Shown piece by piece: positions 21,791-33,182 of a stretch of 64,000 nucleotides of DNA. Position 1 is the stretch's first letter; each line of letters starts with the position of its first letter. Source of the DNA: Gymnothorax reevesii (lineage: Eukaryota; Chordata; Actinopteri; Anguilliformes; Muraenidae); assembly GCA_029721435.1 (NCBI GenBank), contig CM056583.1:77689120-77753119 (forward strand), written 5' to 3'. The notes below the pieces were generated by a model. That model was not told where the DNA came from, made no database searches, and saw nothing but the letters and a program-made list of their open reading frames with translations. Position numbers and translations under genes: made by a program.

Positions 21791-24700
21791 TTTCATGAAG
21801 TGTAATCACTTATCACTTAGTTTTGCCAATTTGATCTTCATTCCCCCTTTCTTCCTAAATCTCAATAAAACTTTCTACTGCTGCAACAGACTGTAAGATC
21901 AGAACCCAAAAATGCTTGAGCTGCCTTTGAGCTGCAGTAGTTTGGGAAACGAGGAAAAAAGCCTTTTTTAACAGTGATTTGACTAATTAGCTAGATTAGC
22001 CCTTATTATTGGCAACAAATGAACGGCCAGATGCAGATTCAATCTGTTATGACAAAACTTTTGTTATACTGCTGAAACGAAACAATATAAAGCCCAAACA
22101 TAACCCTAAATTTGTTTGTAATGCAAATAATAATACTAAATGATCAAGAGTCCTGCAAGTTGGAGATCCTAGATCTCAACAGGGAATTGCTGGAAGTAGA
22201 TATAAACTGAAAGATAAGTTTACCCATAGAGGGCAGAGAGGAGTAGAAGCCTTGTTTAACAGTTGCATTAATTAAAGGCTAATGTTAGCCTTTAATTTAT
22301 ACAACTGAAAACAGTGCCAAGTACGAAATCAATCCAGATTCTAATCAGGCACAGGATCGAAACATTGGCGAAACTTCATAAACAAGAGAGAAAAAGGACC
22401 CATGATATTACATATATTCACCTACGTATTTCTTATGCATAACAGCATTCTGATGTGATTTCTCCCTACAGGGTGAGTATCCACTGTAAAACCCTCCATT
22501 CTAACGATGTGACCAAATAACTCAATTTAGTCGTCTGTTATCTGAGCGCCTAACAGGCGGGGAGTGGGTTTGGGGTTGGAGTGCATGGGAAATTTCCTTA
22601 CATGGCACAAGTAATCAAATGGAGCAGACAAAGGGAGATAATACTGCTTACTTATAATTATTTCTTTTCCCATCATTTTTCAATACTTTCTGATTTTCAT
22701 GGTGAAAAGTGTATAGTTCGGTGGAGCAGAAGTAGAGGTTTTTTTTTTTTCCTTTGGCAAACGTCTCCAGTAAAATCAGACACAGGGACGAAATTACACA
22801 TTTTCATTTGAATTATTGAAATATCTCTTACTGGAGTTGGTGATTGGCTTCATGTGGATATTAATATAACTTCTGTAAATCATTATACTGAACACTCGCT
22901 AGTTGAGAATACTTGAAATTCATGTAAAGTGGCTGCCGATTCGCAAGCAGAGCTTTACAGTGCTGTATATTGATTCTGCAGACACCTTTATCGATGGACT
23001 TACCACAGAGAAACTGTGATAATTTACCTGGGCAAAACCATTCCCAGACTGGCAAATAAAGATTTGACGCCATAGTAAAGTGCAACAGTTTGTTAACCAG
23101 ACTTATGGAGCACAAACAGAAGGTCACCAATGACAAAGAGAGAGAGAAAAAAAAAATCAAGGAGCAAAGCCAATCATTATGTGGCATCATACACACCGTT
23201 TTATTCTCCGAGAGCAATCGGTCTGGGCTGCAGCTGTCCAGCAAGTATGATTGCTTCAGAGACACATCTACATTGTGTGTCAGGTCCCAGACTGACCTTG
23301 ACTAGAATGCTTTGATTAATCCTGGTTCCTACTCCTAAGAGGGCACGCTTTGCCTGGATAGGCCACTAATCTGGGAGATCTTCATTTCCTACTACAATCA
23401 CTCACTGTATGCATCACCAGCCTCATTATATGACCCAAATAGCCATCTCATGGGGCTTTCCTAATTTAGGGCAATGAATGATTGGAAGATTTTGCCAATG
23501 ATTCATTTGCTCATGGCATATTAATAACAGTGCACACACCACTGCCTTCCAGAGCAAGAAAGTCCTGGAGTCAGGAAGTAAATGTCCCAGTGTGTCTCTT
23601 CCTCCTGTGACCTGATTTCACCGGCTAGTACTATCTCCTGGCTGCTAATTATGATAATTAGCAAATCCAGTGATTCGAGGACGATAATGGGGAGAAGTTT
23701 TTCTTTCTTTCCCTAGATTTTCTACCTCTTTTTCGACCTCTTTTTTCTGATAGCAAAGCTGAGTTTATATATTTGACCTCTCTATTTCCCTAATTTTAAT
23801 GTTTTCATGCACTTTGTTTTTTATATTTGTGGCTTTGTTTGTTGGTTTGAGCAGAATCGTGTCCATTAAATTGGCATAAATACCATTTTAACTTGGATTG
23901 GCTTCTTCCTGGATGTATCACAAAAGACCCAGTTGAGCCCCTGAGGAAAAAATAGACAAAAAACACTGCCAGATGAGCTTAATGAAACTTGGGACATACT
24001 GACGCGTGAGTTGGTTCAGGTATAGTTTCACTTAATTCTGTGGTTATTTTTTTAGCAAGCACATGTGTGACCAGCCATGAAAAAAAAGCTGGCTGGGTCA
24101 AAATTTTCAAAATTCAGTTTTATGGTATTTTTTTCTAGAGTGGACCTTCCTCTATCGTTATTCAAAATTGTAACCTGTCAACTCTCACGCAAATAGCTTG
24201 AGCTGCACGCTTTTTATGTATTTAACTGCTGAGTGCCACTTTTTTTTTCATAACTTACGCAATACCAAGAGTGAAAGGCGATATTTCGTTGGAACGCGGA
24301 CCAGTTCAATCAATGCGAAGCATTGGCCTATTAATAAGTAAATTATTCTCCTGTACTGAATTTAGCCCATGATTTAATCCCTGTTAAATCGCACATGGAG
24401 AGAAACCCTGTCTTCAGTTGCCAATTACGATAATTGGAAAACGCATCAAGAAAGGAAAATGATTGAGAACTAGCCAGGACTAATTGTTGTCCTAAAGGGA
24501 CGTTTCTGTGCCCCTCCAATTCCCAGTTCTAGCTCTGCCACTGAATAATAGCCAATTTTTAGCAGTATTGAAATGTAAATTTATCAGGACACTGAGGGGA
24601 TTCCACGTGACATATATGGAGCTAAATCCCGTGGATCAGAAGCAGTTTTCCAAATGCAGAAGTAAACACAGTCCACGTGGCGAGCGGGACATTTAAATTG

Positions 24701-25281
24701 CGTATTTCTCGCCGCTCGGAGGTTCCTTTCACCATGGCGGGTCACACATGCCTCACTGCGATGTATGGGCGACAGAAAGAAAATGTCCAGGGAAGATGTA
24801 TTATTTGAATTGTTTGCTCATTTGCCCTACGTTGTCGAGATGTCGCTGCCAGCTGCTCTGACAACATCCAGCCATGAGGTCTTCCTGACACAGGGGCAAT
24901 GAGCAAACAACGCAAATAATACATCATCCCCAATCATTTTCGTATGATTGCGCATAGTGACAAAAAGAGTGACACAAGTGCCTTTGCTATTTTATGTACG
25001 GAAGACAGTCATTATCCTCTCCAGCACCCAGTTTGCATTAATAGCAAATGTAGGTAATTGTGCCAAACTGAGTGCCTATTTGTGTGTTAGTCTTAAAATG
25101 AGGTGTGATCAGGCAAATGTATGGCATGTTGCTATCTGTAGACTGCAAAAAGTGATCGCACTATTGACCAACAAAAGGTCTGGTCAAAAGCCCATGATCA
25201 ATTTTTGACTGCTAATTTAAGGGCGCATAGTAAGATATTATGCACCAGTACATGAGGGCACAACGCATGCACTCTGCATGT
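21791..25281. other. Gene-free stretch with enhancer-like composition
   Basis: No coding exon found. Sequence from about 22860 to 23700 is of high complexity, free of recognisable repeats, and ends in a perfect TAATTA dyad (23644). A block at 24385-24520 resembles 18055-18225. These could be conserved non-coding elements; there is no direct evidence. Confidence 0.4.
23644..23662. promoter_or_regulatory. Perfect 19-bp homeodomain-type palindrome
   Basis: GCTAATTATGATAATTAGC is a perfect dyad around one central base, holding two TAATTA cores. TAATTA is the core of many homeodomain factors. Function is inferred only. Confidence 0.4.
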
Positions 25282-25937
25282 TACACTACAGGCCAGAAGT
25301 TTGGAAGCAAGGCCAATACAGGTCAAAAATTTGGAGCCAACTTCAAGTTTCTGTTCACAGTGCCTTTCTTAAAAACCAGAATGAAATATATGGATTTTGG
25401 GATGTATTTACTGCATGATTAGACTTTTCTTTCATTGATATTCACCATTTTCCTCTGTTTACCCTGAGGTACTGCATACATTGATGTTACCAGACCATTG
25501 CTGAATAAATGTTAACAAAGGAAAGTAGGGGCTTAGTTTTTGGGTTGAGAAGATTTGCAAGAGTCACAACTTAAGTGAAAAAGTAAAAACAAATCACAGT
25601 CAGCATAATTCACTTGTAATGGTTTACTGCCCACTGGATACCATCGGCAATACGTCGGGCACTAGGACCATGGGCCTTGTAATATGGACCTGATAATTTG
25701 AGTAAAAATAGGCGTGCAATGCACGGAATACCCCTCAGCCCGATGTCGAAGTTTTTGGAGACACCCGCCCGCCTAACCGCACGAAGGATAACAATACCCT
25801 GTCAGCCTTGAGGGCTGAGGGGTAAAAATGTATTCACATAATAGTCATGTTTTTTTTGTTGCAAAGTATGCCAATGAAATTATGATCTTTTTTTGTACAA
25901 ATGTGATCTCGCTTCTAAACTTTTGGCATGTAGTGTA
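25282..25937. mobile_element. Non-autonomous Tc1-type element
   Basis: Left TACACTACAGGCCAGAAGTT (25282) and right end complement TACACTACATGCCAAAAGTT (to 25937) form TIRs of the TACACTACC-type Tc1 family, bordered by TA. The interior lacks transposase and holds a foreign-looking GC-rich block around the hairpin at 25729-25824. Confidence 0.75.
25729..25824. repeat. Inverted repeat CCCCTCAGCCC / GGGCTGAGGGG
   Basis: taCCCCTCAGCCC near 25730 pairs with GGGCTGAGGGGTa near 25812, a 13-bp stem with a loop of about 70 nt. The loop is locally GC-rich (cacccgcccgcctaaccgca) compared with its surroundings, and may mark a short nested insertion. Confidence 0.6.
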
Positions 25938-26861
25938 CTTGCTACACAGGAAGGGATGAGCAGCAGAGTCCTCTCATGCAAGCGATTAAAAATAAAAAGA
26001 TTGTGATGTGAATGATTGTTGTCAAGATATTTAAAAAATGCGTGTCAGACTGGTTCGTGCAACCGACGACCATACATCTAAGCATGCCCTGATGTGGGCT
26101 ATTTAACCCCTTGGCACGGAAGCCAAATCTGACATTTTGAGCTGTGTGGCATTCAGAGGAAAACAGAGATGAGGCAAAATGTGTTACCTATCTAAAAAAT
26201 ATTTAATGAACCCAGTCAGTGGAGTAAATGACCGCACATGAAAATGCTCTGAAGCAGTCAATGTACCATGTTCCATTTATTATGAATCCTCCATTGGACA
26301 AAATCGGCTTGAGAATAAATACAAGAAGGCAATGCGCATTCTGCAATTAATCTGTAATTAATTTTGTAATGAATTAGAGCAAGCATGGTTCACTGGAACT
26401 GTTGTGATGATTCAACAGCTCTGTAAGATATGTTCAGTAAGAGGCATCAACAACAGTGCACCGTCTAGACTCGATCAGCACATGTATTTCATTCATCAAG
26501 GCATTTTTTTAACAAATGGAACGTCGTGACTTAACGGCAAATTAATTTGCACTCCTATACATCTGTATTCCAAATTGTTTCCACAGTATCGTGGTACTGC
26601 GTGGCTTGTAATTAATCCATTCATCATTAATGCAGCCATTCATTTCTCCGGTTGTGACGATTTGATCTCAGGGCGATGCGAGGTGTGATACCTGGCGAGT
26701 GGCCATTGTCGTCAAATGTGCTGTGTTTTCTTTTCGTTGCAGTACTGAAGACCTTGCAGCATCAGCGTTTATGAAAATCCAGCCCACCACCTGAATGATC
26801 TCATTTATCCTGATGTCGAATAGATCAGCAGCAGGGGTGCACCTGACACATCCTTTGTTTC
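25938..26861. other. Non-coding stretch, possibly conserved
   Basis: No coding or repeat evidence. 26600-26850 is balanced in composition and repeat-free. Confidence 0.4.
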
Positions 26862-26869
26862 CTATATGC

Positions 26870-27063
26870 CAGGGGTGTCCAATCTTATCCAGAAAGGGCC
26901 GGTGTGTGTGCCGGTTTTTGTTTGAGCCCAACACTAACACACCTGATTCTACCCACCAAGGTCCTGATTAGTTAATTAGTGGAATCAGGTGCAGTAGCAC
27001 TGCTGGCTAGGACAAAAACCTGCACCCACACTGGCCCTTTATGGATAAGATTGGACACCCCTG
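26870..27063. mobile_element. hAT MITE, 194 bp, intact ends and TSD
   Basis: Left end CAGGGGTGTCCAATCTTATC and the complement of the right end are identical over this span. Similarity continues (AGAAAGGGCCGGTGTG against ATAAAGGGCCAGTGTG). Flanked by identical 8-bp CTATATGC (26862-26869 and 27064-27071). No coding capacity. Well preserved. Confidence 0.92.
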
Positions 27064-27071
27064 CTATATGC

Positions 27072-28828
27072 TAAAGAAATCAGCTTTGGATTTAACATTT
27101 CCTCAAATGTGAGAGCTGGATAATCTACCTTCAGAAAGTTCACAGTATTCTGTTTCCATCACCTTGTGTTGTTGTTACCTTTTAGATAAAATTACAAGTT
27201 TAAATGCAGAACTGCTGGCATTCCCCAGGATCCTGAACGGGTTCTACGATGATTGGTCTGTCATGTCTGATGCACCCTCTGAAAACCATAAACAGCAGAG
27301 GAATTTCAACAACAACAACAAAAAAAAGTCCCAGATTAGAAATTCTGAGCTCCCATGACATCAAATCATCTCTTGACTTAGAAAATTGCCCTGGCTCACA
27401 GAACTTTCTTGAGTAATCTATAACAAAAAAAAAAAAAAACACAACCTTGGCCATGGATCAGCTCTGCACCCAATTATTCACTTACTTTTGGTCCTATAAA
27501 AGGGTAGTGCCAGGAATACAAAGTACTTCCTGCTCCCAATTTGAAAGTAAATACCCTCAAAGTGAATCTGAATGTCTGCATATTTGTTATAGAACTTCTT
27601 CTCCAATATGTTGAGCTACAATAATAGCTACAGCTACAATAATAAATACTTTGTCAGAGTTATATATATATATAAATAAATATATATGGACTCAACTGCT
27701 CCCAAAGAGAAATGGTTTTCGTCCTCAGTCCCATTACCAGCCCTATGGCTCCGTGGGAGACAGTCTCCACTGACTGTTCCCTCCAGAGTTTGGACTTCCC
27801 TTCATTCCCTCTCAGGAATACACAGAGGATCAGTGAAAGTGCTCTCTTTTGATGAATTTAACAACATTTACTCTTTTCATTCATATTGAATTATACAGTT
27901 TCTGTACCCATTTTACCGCATTTTATTATGGCAATTTTTTATTTCAAAATTTCTCCATGTAAATTATGTGTTTTCCAATAAATGTGCAGATTAATGTTAT
28001 AATTGCAGTGGCGTATACATTTACAATTTGATTAATTAAGCCAAGCAAAGATATGGATGGAGTTCAGTCTTCTGAATTATTGATAAAATTGTATTTACAT
28101 TAAATTGCTTTCATGTCAGATGTCAGTTTCTCCAATGAGAGATTCTTTATTCTGTGACATATTCTCAATTAATTTAGGTGGCAAATACTGTCTCAATGCA
28201 TAATCCTCCCACATTTAGAGAGTGTGGATGCCACACCTCCCGAGACAAGAAATAATATCCAATTTTATAGGATAACTCATAAGATAAAAGTGGCATGTGA
28301 GCAGTGAAGTATTAGAGAGGTGGTTTGTGTAATACTGGTATTGGGAAAATTTGCTTGCACGGAAAATTGCAAGTAAAATTCAAATATTTATTCATTTCAA
28401 CATATTATTTTCTCCCTTTTGAGATATAAAGTGGAAAAGAATTTTAAAATAGAAATTAGCCAATTAATCTGATTTAATTAGCTAATTAAGTCAGATTGAC
28501 CATTTTGGAAATACTGCATCAACAAAGACAGTTAATTGCTCACTCTTTCTTTTAGATGAATTAAACCTCTCTGCTTAATCAGAACTGAAATGCTCAGTCA
28601 TGCTTATCATAACTTCCGTGACCAGAAATAAAGTGTTTTTCATTTTGTACAGGCCCAATATCAGCAGAATGTTTGCTCAATTTGTTGCATAACTGATATG
28701 ATCCAGATGCAGAGTTACAGTACAAGCCAATTAAGGCGTTCATTGATAGGAATATGGTAATGAAGGCATGAAGCCCAGTATAGCAAGAGCACGGTTCAGT
28801 TTAGATGGTATAACGGTTAAGGACAATG
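27072..28828. other. Gene-free AT-rich stretch
   Basis: Contains a (TA)n tract at about 27661-27688, a 17-nt A run near 27424-27439, and the 32-bp palindrome listed next. The rest looks unique. No gene. Confidence 0.5.
28466..28497. promoter_or_regulatory. 32-bp near-perfect palindrome with two TAATTA cores
   Basis: Dyad centred on AGCT (28480-28483). Left arm AATCTGATTTAATTAG, right arm CTAATTAAGTCAGATT, with one mismatched pair. AT-rich homeodomain-like cores in inverted orientation; role inferred. Confidence 0.4.
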
Positions 28829-29116
28829 CTTAGTTCCCACTGTCGTGTGCTCCGTTACGAACGCCACGTTTGGCCATTCGTAGCTGATCGTGGAACTTCT
28901 CTGAAATTTCAGGTTTGGATACGGGGTGATGAGAAGATCACAATTGACAATTAGTAGATTGTTGATTTTTGAACCGTCCAAAACTTTTCTACGATCAACA
29001 CGATTGCCACGACTGACCTCAAGATCAGATAAGATCTGATAGGATCACCACGATTACTCCACGATTAAGACCACGATTTCCATCGTGCCACGAATCGTGA
29101 TAGTGGGATCCTAGCA
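28829..29116. mobile_element. MITE with CACGATT-rich interior
   Basis: Left ATGCTTAGTTCCCACTGTCG and the right-end complement ATGCTAGGATCCCACTATCA form imperfect TIRs. The interior repeats CACGATT/AATCGTG many times (28977-29100), including GTGCCACGAATCGTG. No clear TSD. Confidence 0.55.
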
Positions 29117-29560
29117 TAAGAGGAACGTCAGTGCTTGGCCAGTGGCATTCCAGGGCAGAGGCCAGGTGGTGTTCGCCCTCACCAGAACATTACTGCCAGA
29201 CAGCAGGTCTGAAGGGTTTAGCAGGAATGCAGTCCCAATCCTGGAGATCGATGAAGCCTTGGGAGGTGTTCCTAATAAACTGAGTTACTCAGGTTAACAG
29301 AAAAGTGGTCCCAATCCTGAAGACCATAAATAAGTCTGAAGAGTTTGCTTTAATAAAGCTTTGATGAACACTTCCATATTTTACTATTATTAAAGGTATC
29401 AATAATTTCAAAAGACGAAAAAGTTTTACACTTGAGGGAACACTAATGGGTTGTTTTAGCGCTTATAGCAAGGACAATTCAGCAACTCTGCTGAACATAA
29501 ACTAAGGTTATATTCACCACAGGAACACAAGGCAGTGGGGTAACAGTTAAGCTGTTAACA
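29117..29560. other. Non-coding stretch, nothing recognised
   Basis: Contains agcaggaatgcagtcccaatcctggagatcg, which has the flavour of an old repeat. No gene. Confidence 0.4.
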
Positions 29561-29567
29561 GTTGTAA

Positions 29568-29860
29568 GCGAACTGTAGCCTTTTGCGTTCGCTAGCCAGT
29601 TGACCATGTAGCTAAATACATTGGCACACTAGCTGCGACACACAGGTCGATATCAATTTCGCTTGCTAGCTAGGAAGCCAACTAGCCAACTAGTATGACA
29701 GTGTACGCATTGAATGCGAACTGCAGCCTTTTTAGCTCGCTAGCCAGTTGGCTATGTAGCTAAATACATTGGCATGCTAGCTATACTATTGTAAACTAAG
29801 TAGCCAACTAGCTCGCTAGCGAGTAAGACTATATGCAAACTGTAGCCTTATTTTGTTGGC
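29568..29860. repeat. Tandem repeat, about 148-bp unit, GCTAGC-rich
   Basis: Unit 1 starts GCGAACTGTAGCCTTTT (29568) and includes GCTAGCCAGTTG (29591) and tgtagctaaatacattggca. Unit 2 repeats these at 29716 and 29739, 148 bp later. A third partial unit starts at 29835 (gcaaactgtagcctta). Units contain several GCTAGC palindromes. Confidence 0.8.
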
Positions 29861-31525
29861 GTATTCATGATGCAGAGTGACGTGCAATAAGGCCTGCAAG
29901 TTGAGAGTCAAAAACATCAGCTAGTCAGTGGATGTGGTTTTTGATTCGTCATTTGGGTGAAAGTAACAAAATTGCTTGCTGTAAACGATAAATGTCAGTT
30001 AGGTGTGGTAAATGATGTATAACAGAATGAAGTTTATCAAATCAATTGACAACATATCCCTCTATTTTTCAATTGACTTGATAATTTATGACTATTTTTC
30101 AATTCACATGCATTTTCATCGCCTCCATTTTACGGATATAGCATTGGGCTCTCTTCGTACGTAGTACGGACACATAAAATTGAAGCGGTGGGGGATATTG
30201 CCATGTTAGTGGCAAACACTTGTTATCAATTAATTTTTGTAACTTCCACCGCTCATAGTGGGGCACAAAAATGGATTCCACCTGAAAGGGGGAGGCACAC
30301 AAGCCACTAAACCAATTAAAGGAGACAATACTTCTAAAAGACACACAGGTAGGTGAGCTGGAGGAGGAAACAATTTAGCGGACGTGAGGGTTGTGACACA
30401 TTACACCTGTCCAATTAACATTTTTGATGGCAGTTACCCTCCAAAAATAATAACACTCAACATATCATGCTGTATTTACTTACTATCACATTTTTAGTGG
30501 TACACCCAGTTCTTACTGAGACAAATGTTTTCAGCATTTTTATCATCAAAATAAAGTGGTTTCAACTTCATATCAAATGCCAGGGAAATCTACATGACTT
30601 GTTAAATGTTTGAGGGCACACTCTTTGAAGCCCATTTACATCAATCAACAAAGGAAGGAACAACAAAATGGCACAGTAAGATGTTACCATGATAGAAAAG
30701 ACATTTCTAGATAAGTGAAGACCTCGGCCTCTCTGCCTCTCTCTCTCTCTCTCATTTATTATCTGCATTTCTCTGGCCCTCTTTTCCTCCCATGATCTTT
30801 TCCCCTCGGCCTGCATTTCTCAGAACGCTTTGTTCTTTGCTACTTCAAATTACTGCTTGTCAGTCCCACAGATGTAAATCGCAGTTAGACAAAACAGTAG
30901 TCACGGTGATTAAGATATCTTCGGAGCCATGAGTCACCCGATGATGTTATTCTCGAGCCTCCATCTCCCAAGAGCAGAAGCAGCATATTTCCAGGGTGAT
31001 GTGACCTACAGCAATCACTGCACACCCCAGTGACAAGTTTCCCTCAGCACCCTGATAGGGCGATCGGCACGTCTTTTTCAGTCGCATGTTATGCTGTTGT
31101 TTCATTTCAGGATGTAAATGAAAATCTGATACAGGCCTCAGTTGTTCAGTGCCGTAATATGAGCTACTCGACAAGGCTCAGTTGTACCCCTGCCTGGTGC
31201 GATTTCGGGGATGGTAACATTTGGGACCATGAACTGAGCCAATAACATTGCATTAAATTGGATAATGACGTATTCCCTGCTCTCAGAGTGGGTATGTATT
31301 TTTCTCGCCACTCCTAATGACACAACGAAGTTCAGTTCCAAGCCTTCATGTCACCTGTTGGTGAACATATTCCAAATTATTTCACCTTTGCTAAGCCTGG
31401 TGACATTAGCACATCGCACAATGAGAAAAATAGCGGCATTCCCTGTTGGGTTTCATTGTCAAAGTCATGCATCCCTGGTCAACGGTTGACATGCCTGGAC
31501 ATAGAGAGAGATGGGAGTTTGTGGG
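29861..31525. other. Gene-free stretch
   Basis: Holds a short (TC)n near 30737-30753. Sequence 30920-31230 is repeat-free and balanced in composition, a possible conserved element. No exon recognised. Confidence 0.45.
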
Positions 31526-31530
31526 GCACT

Positions 31531-31735
31531 AGCTAGAATCGATTTGTCCATCACACCTCGTGACAGCAAGGTTAGGGCCAGTACCTCTCCGCCACTCTGG
31601 GTCTACAGAGACACCTGCGCTCCCGTCCCTCACTGAAGCCAAGTTTACCTGCTGCAGTAAGTCCAATTTTTCTTTGCGTGAAGGTACTGCTTTTTTCATG
31701 CTCACACCGGCAGTCTCATTATACCATATGCGAGA
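31531..31735 (-). repeat. Interspersed repeat, partner of 43650-43860
   Basis: On the minus strand it reads cagtgagggacgggagcgca, tgtctctgtagacccagagtggcggagagg and tgatggacaaatcgattc, near-identical to the plus strand at 43650-43860. Both have an open reading frame across the shared part, though the family is unknown to me. Possibly a DNA-transposon coding remnant. Confidence 0.65.
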
Positions 31736-33182
31736 GAGGCCTAGCAGCTGAAGACATGACAGGCTCACAGTTGAGATATGGCTGAGGGATTATTCCCTGT
31801 GTCATCAGTTACTGTATGTTATGAGGTGCTGTACATATAAAGTTATTGTTACAGTTACTTCACTGTGTTGGGTTGAACGCTCTGTTCTTGCATTTCTCTT
31901 TCTCTCCCGCTATTACTTTTTTTGTATCTGTTGTGATAGGTGAACTAATTTTTATTTAAAAAAAAACTTATATATTGCAATAACATTATGTAATGTTCAA
32001 GTCTTTCCATTGCCAGTTGTTGTCGTTTTATCATATTATAGTCCCCAGCATTTCAGTAGAAATGTATTTATCCAAATCTGAAGTATATCTGCATTTTGGA
32101 AGACAAGGGCTGAGGTGCATTTTATTAAATGTTCTACAGCTGTAAGTTTTTATTCACCATTAATTTTGCAATTCACCCCTGAACTGTGGGTATATAATGT
32201 CAATTATTCCATGCGAATCTGAAGTTGTAAAATTTTACTGCCTTCTAGACATCCTGGTGTTTTGCATCAATATCCTGAACGTTACATTTTCTGTAGTATT
32301 TCAATTCCAATGAAATATGCCAATTATCGATAAAAGAACTGTGCAAAATGTTATAAAATTAGGCATGACAATATACATTTTTTAGATTATACTTTGAAAT
32401 GACTTATGGATGAAAAATTGTTACATTTTTAATATTAAATGACCTTTCCGCTCATTTTCAGCGAATGAGTTTAGCTCGGATTCATGATAAGCACAGATTA
32501 AAGAAATTCTGGGAACAGAGAATTGCCAAACACTGCCAGATGGCAGGAAATGAAGAGTCAAGACTTAAGAGAAGCGCTTTGACAAAGTAGGTCTTTCTGG
32601 CATAAATCTGTTTTACTGAAATGCAAAAAAATGCTGCATGTTTCATCAAAACTTTTTTGACTTAAACTTTGATGCCGATAAATGCATTGTTTCAGTGAAG
32701 TAAAAAGGTGGTGGGCACGTGCATTAACCTGTCCATGCCCAAACTCTCTAACTTGCATGTCTGGAAAAAAACCCTCGCAGAGAATACAACGCTTGTGGTG
32801 CAAATTAATGCTGAACGTAACGTACCTGTTTTTTAACCTCCATCCTTTAATGTTATCCCCAAAATATTAATTTCTTCATGGCTAGGCTACAAAGGAAAAT
32901 CACAAAGTTATTCTCGATAGGTAGTGTAACTTCGTTATTGTTGTTGGAATGATGATGCATCCTTTATTGTCCATATTATTCATCCCCAGAAGTTTGTGAT
33001 TGACATTATCCATTTTATTTACAGTCGGTCCTGCTTCATGCTCTTGCGTACATTGGGCAGAGTTATAATATCCACACTAGATATGGCATTTTTTCCTCTT
33101 TTTCCCTTGGAATCAAAATCAAACATTTTGGCCAATTACATGTCTTATTCACATTGATCCATAAAATATACATGGCTTTAAT
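31736..33182. other. Non-coding stretch, nothing recognised
   Basis: AT-rich, no repeat ends or coding signature. Confidence 0.5.

Noticed and set aside
22861..23265. 134-codon minus-strand frame as an exon
   Set aside because: Low-complexity Ser/Leu stretch (LIFFFSLSLSLVTF) from an A-rich tract; no family match.
29568..29860. CRISPR-like spaced repeats
   Set aside because: Unit is about 148 bp, only two to three copies, in a vertebrate genome; a simple tandem repeat.
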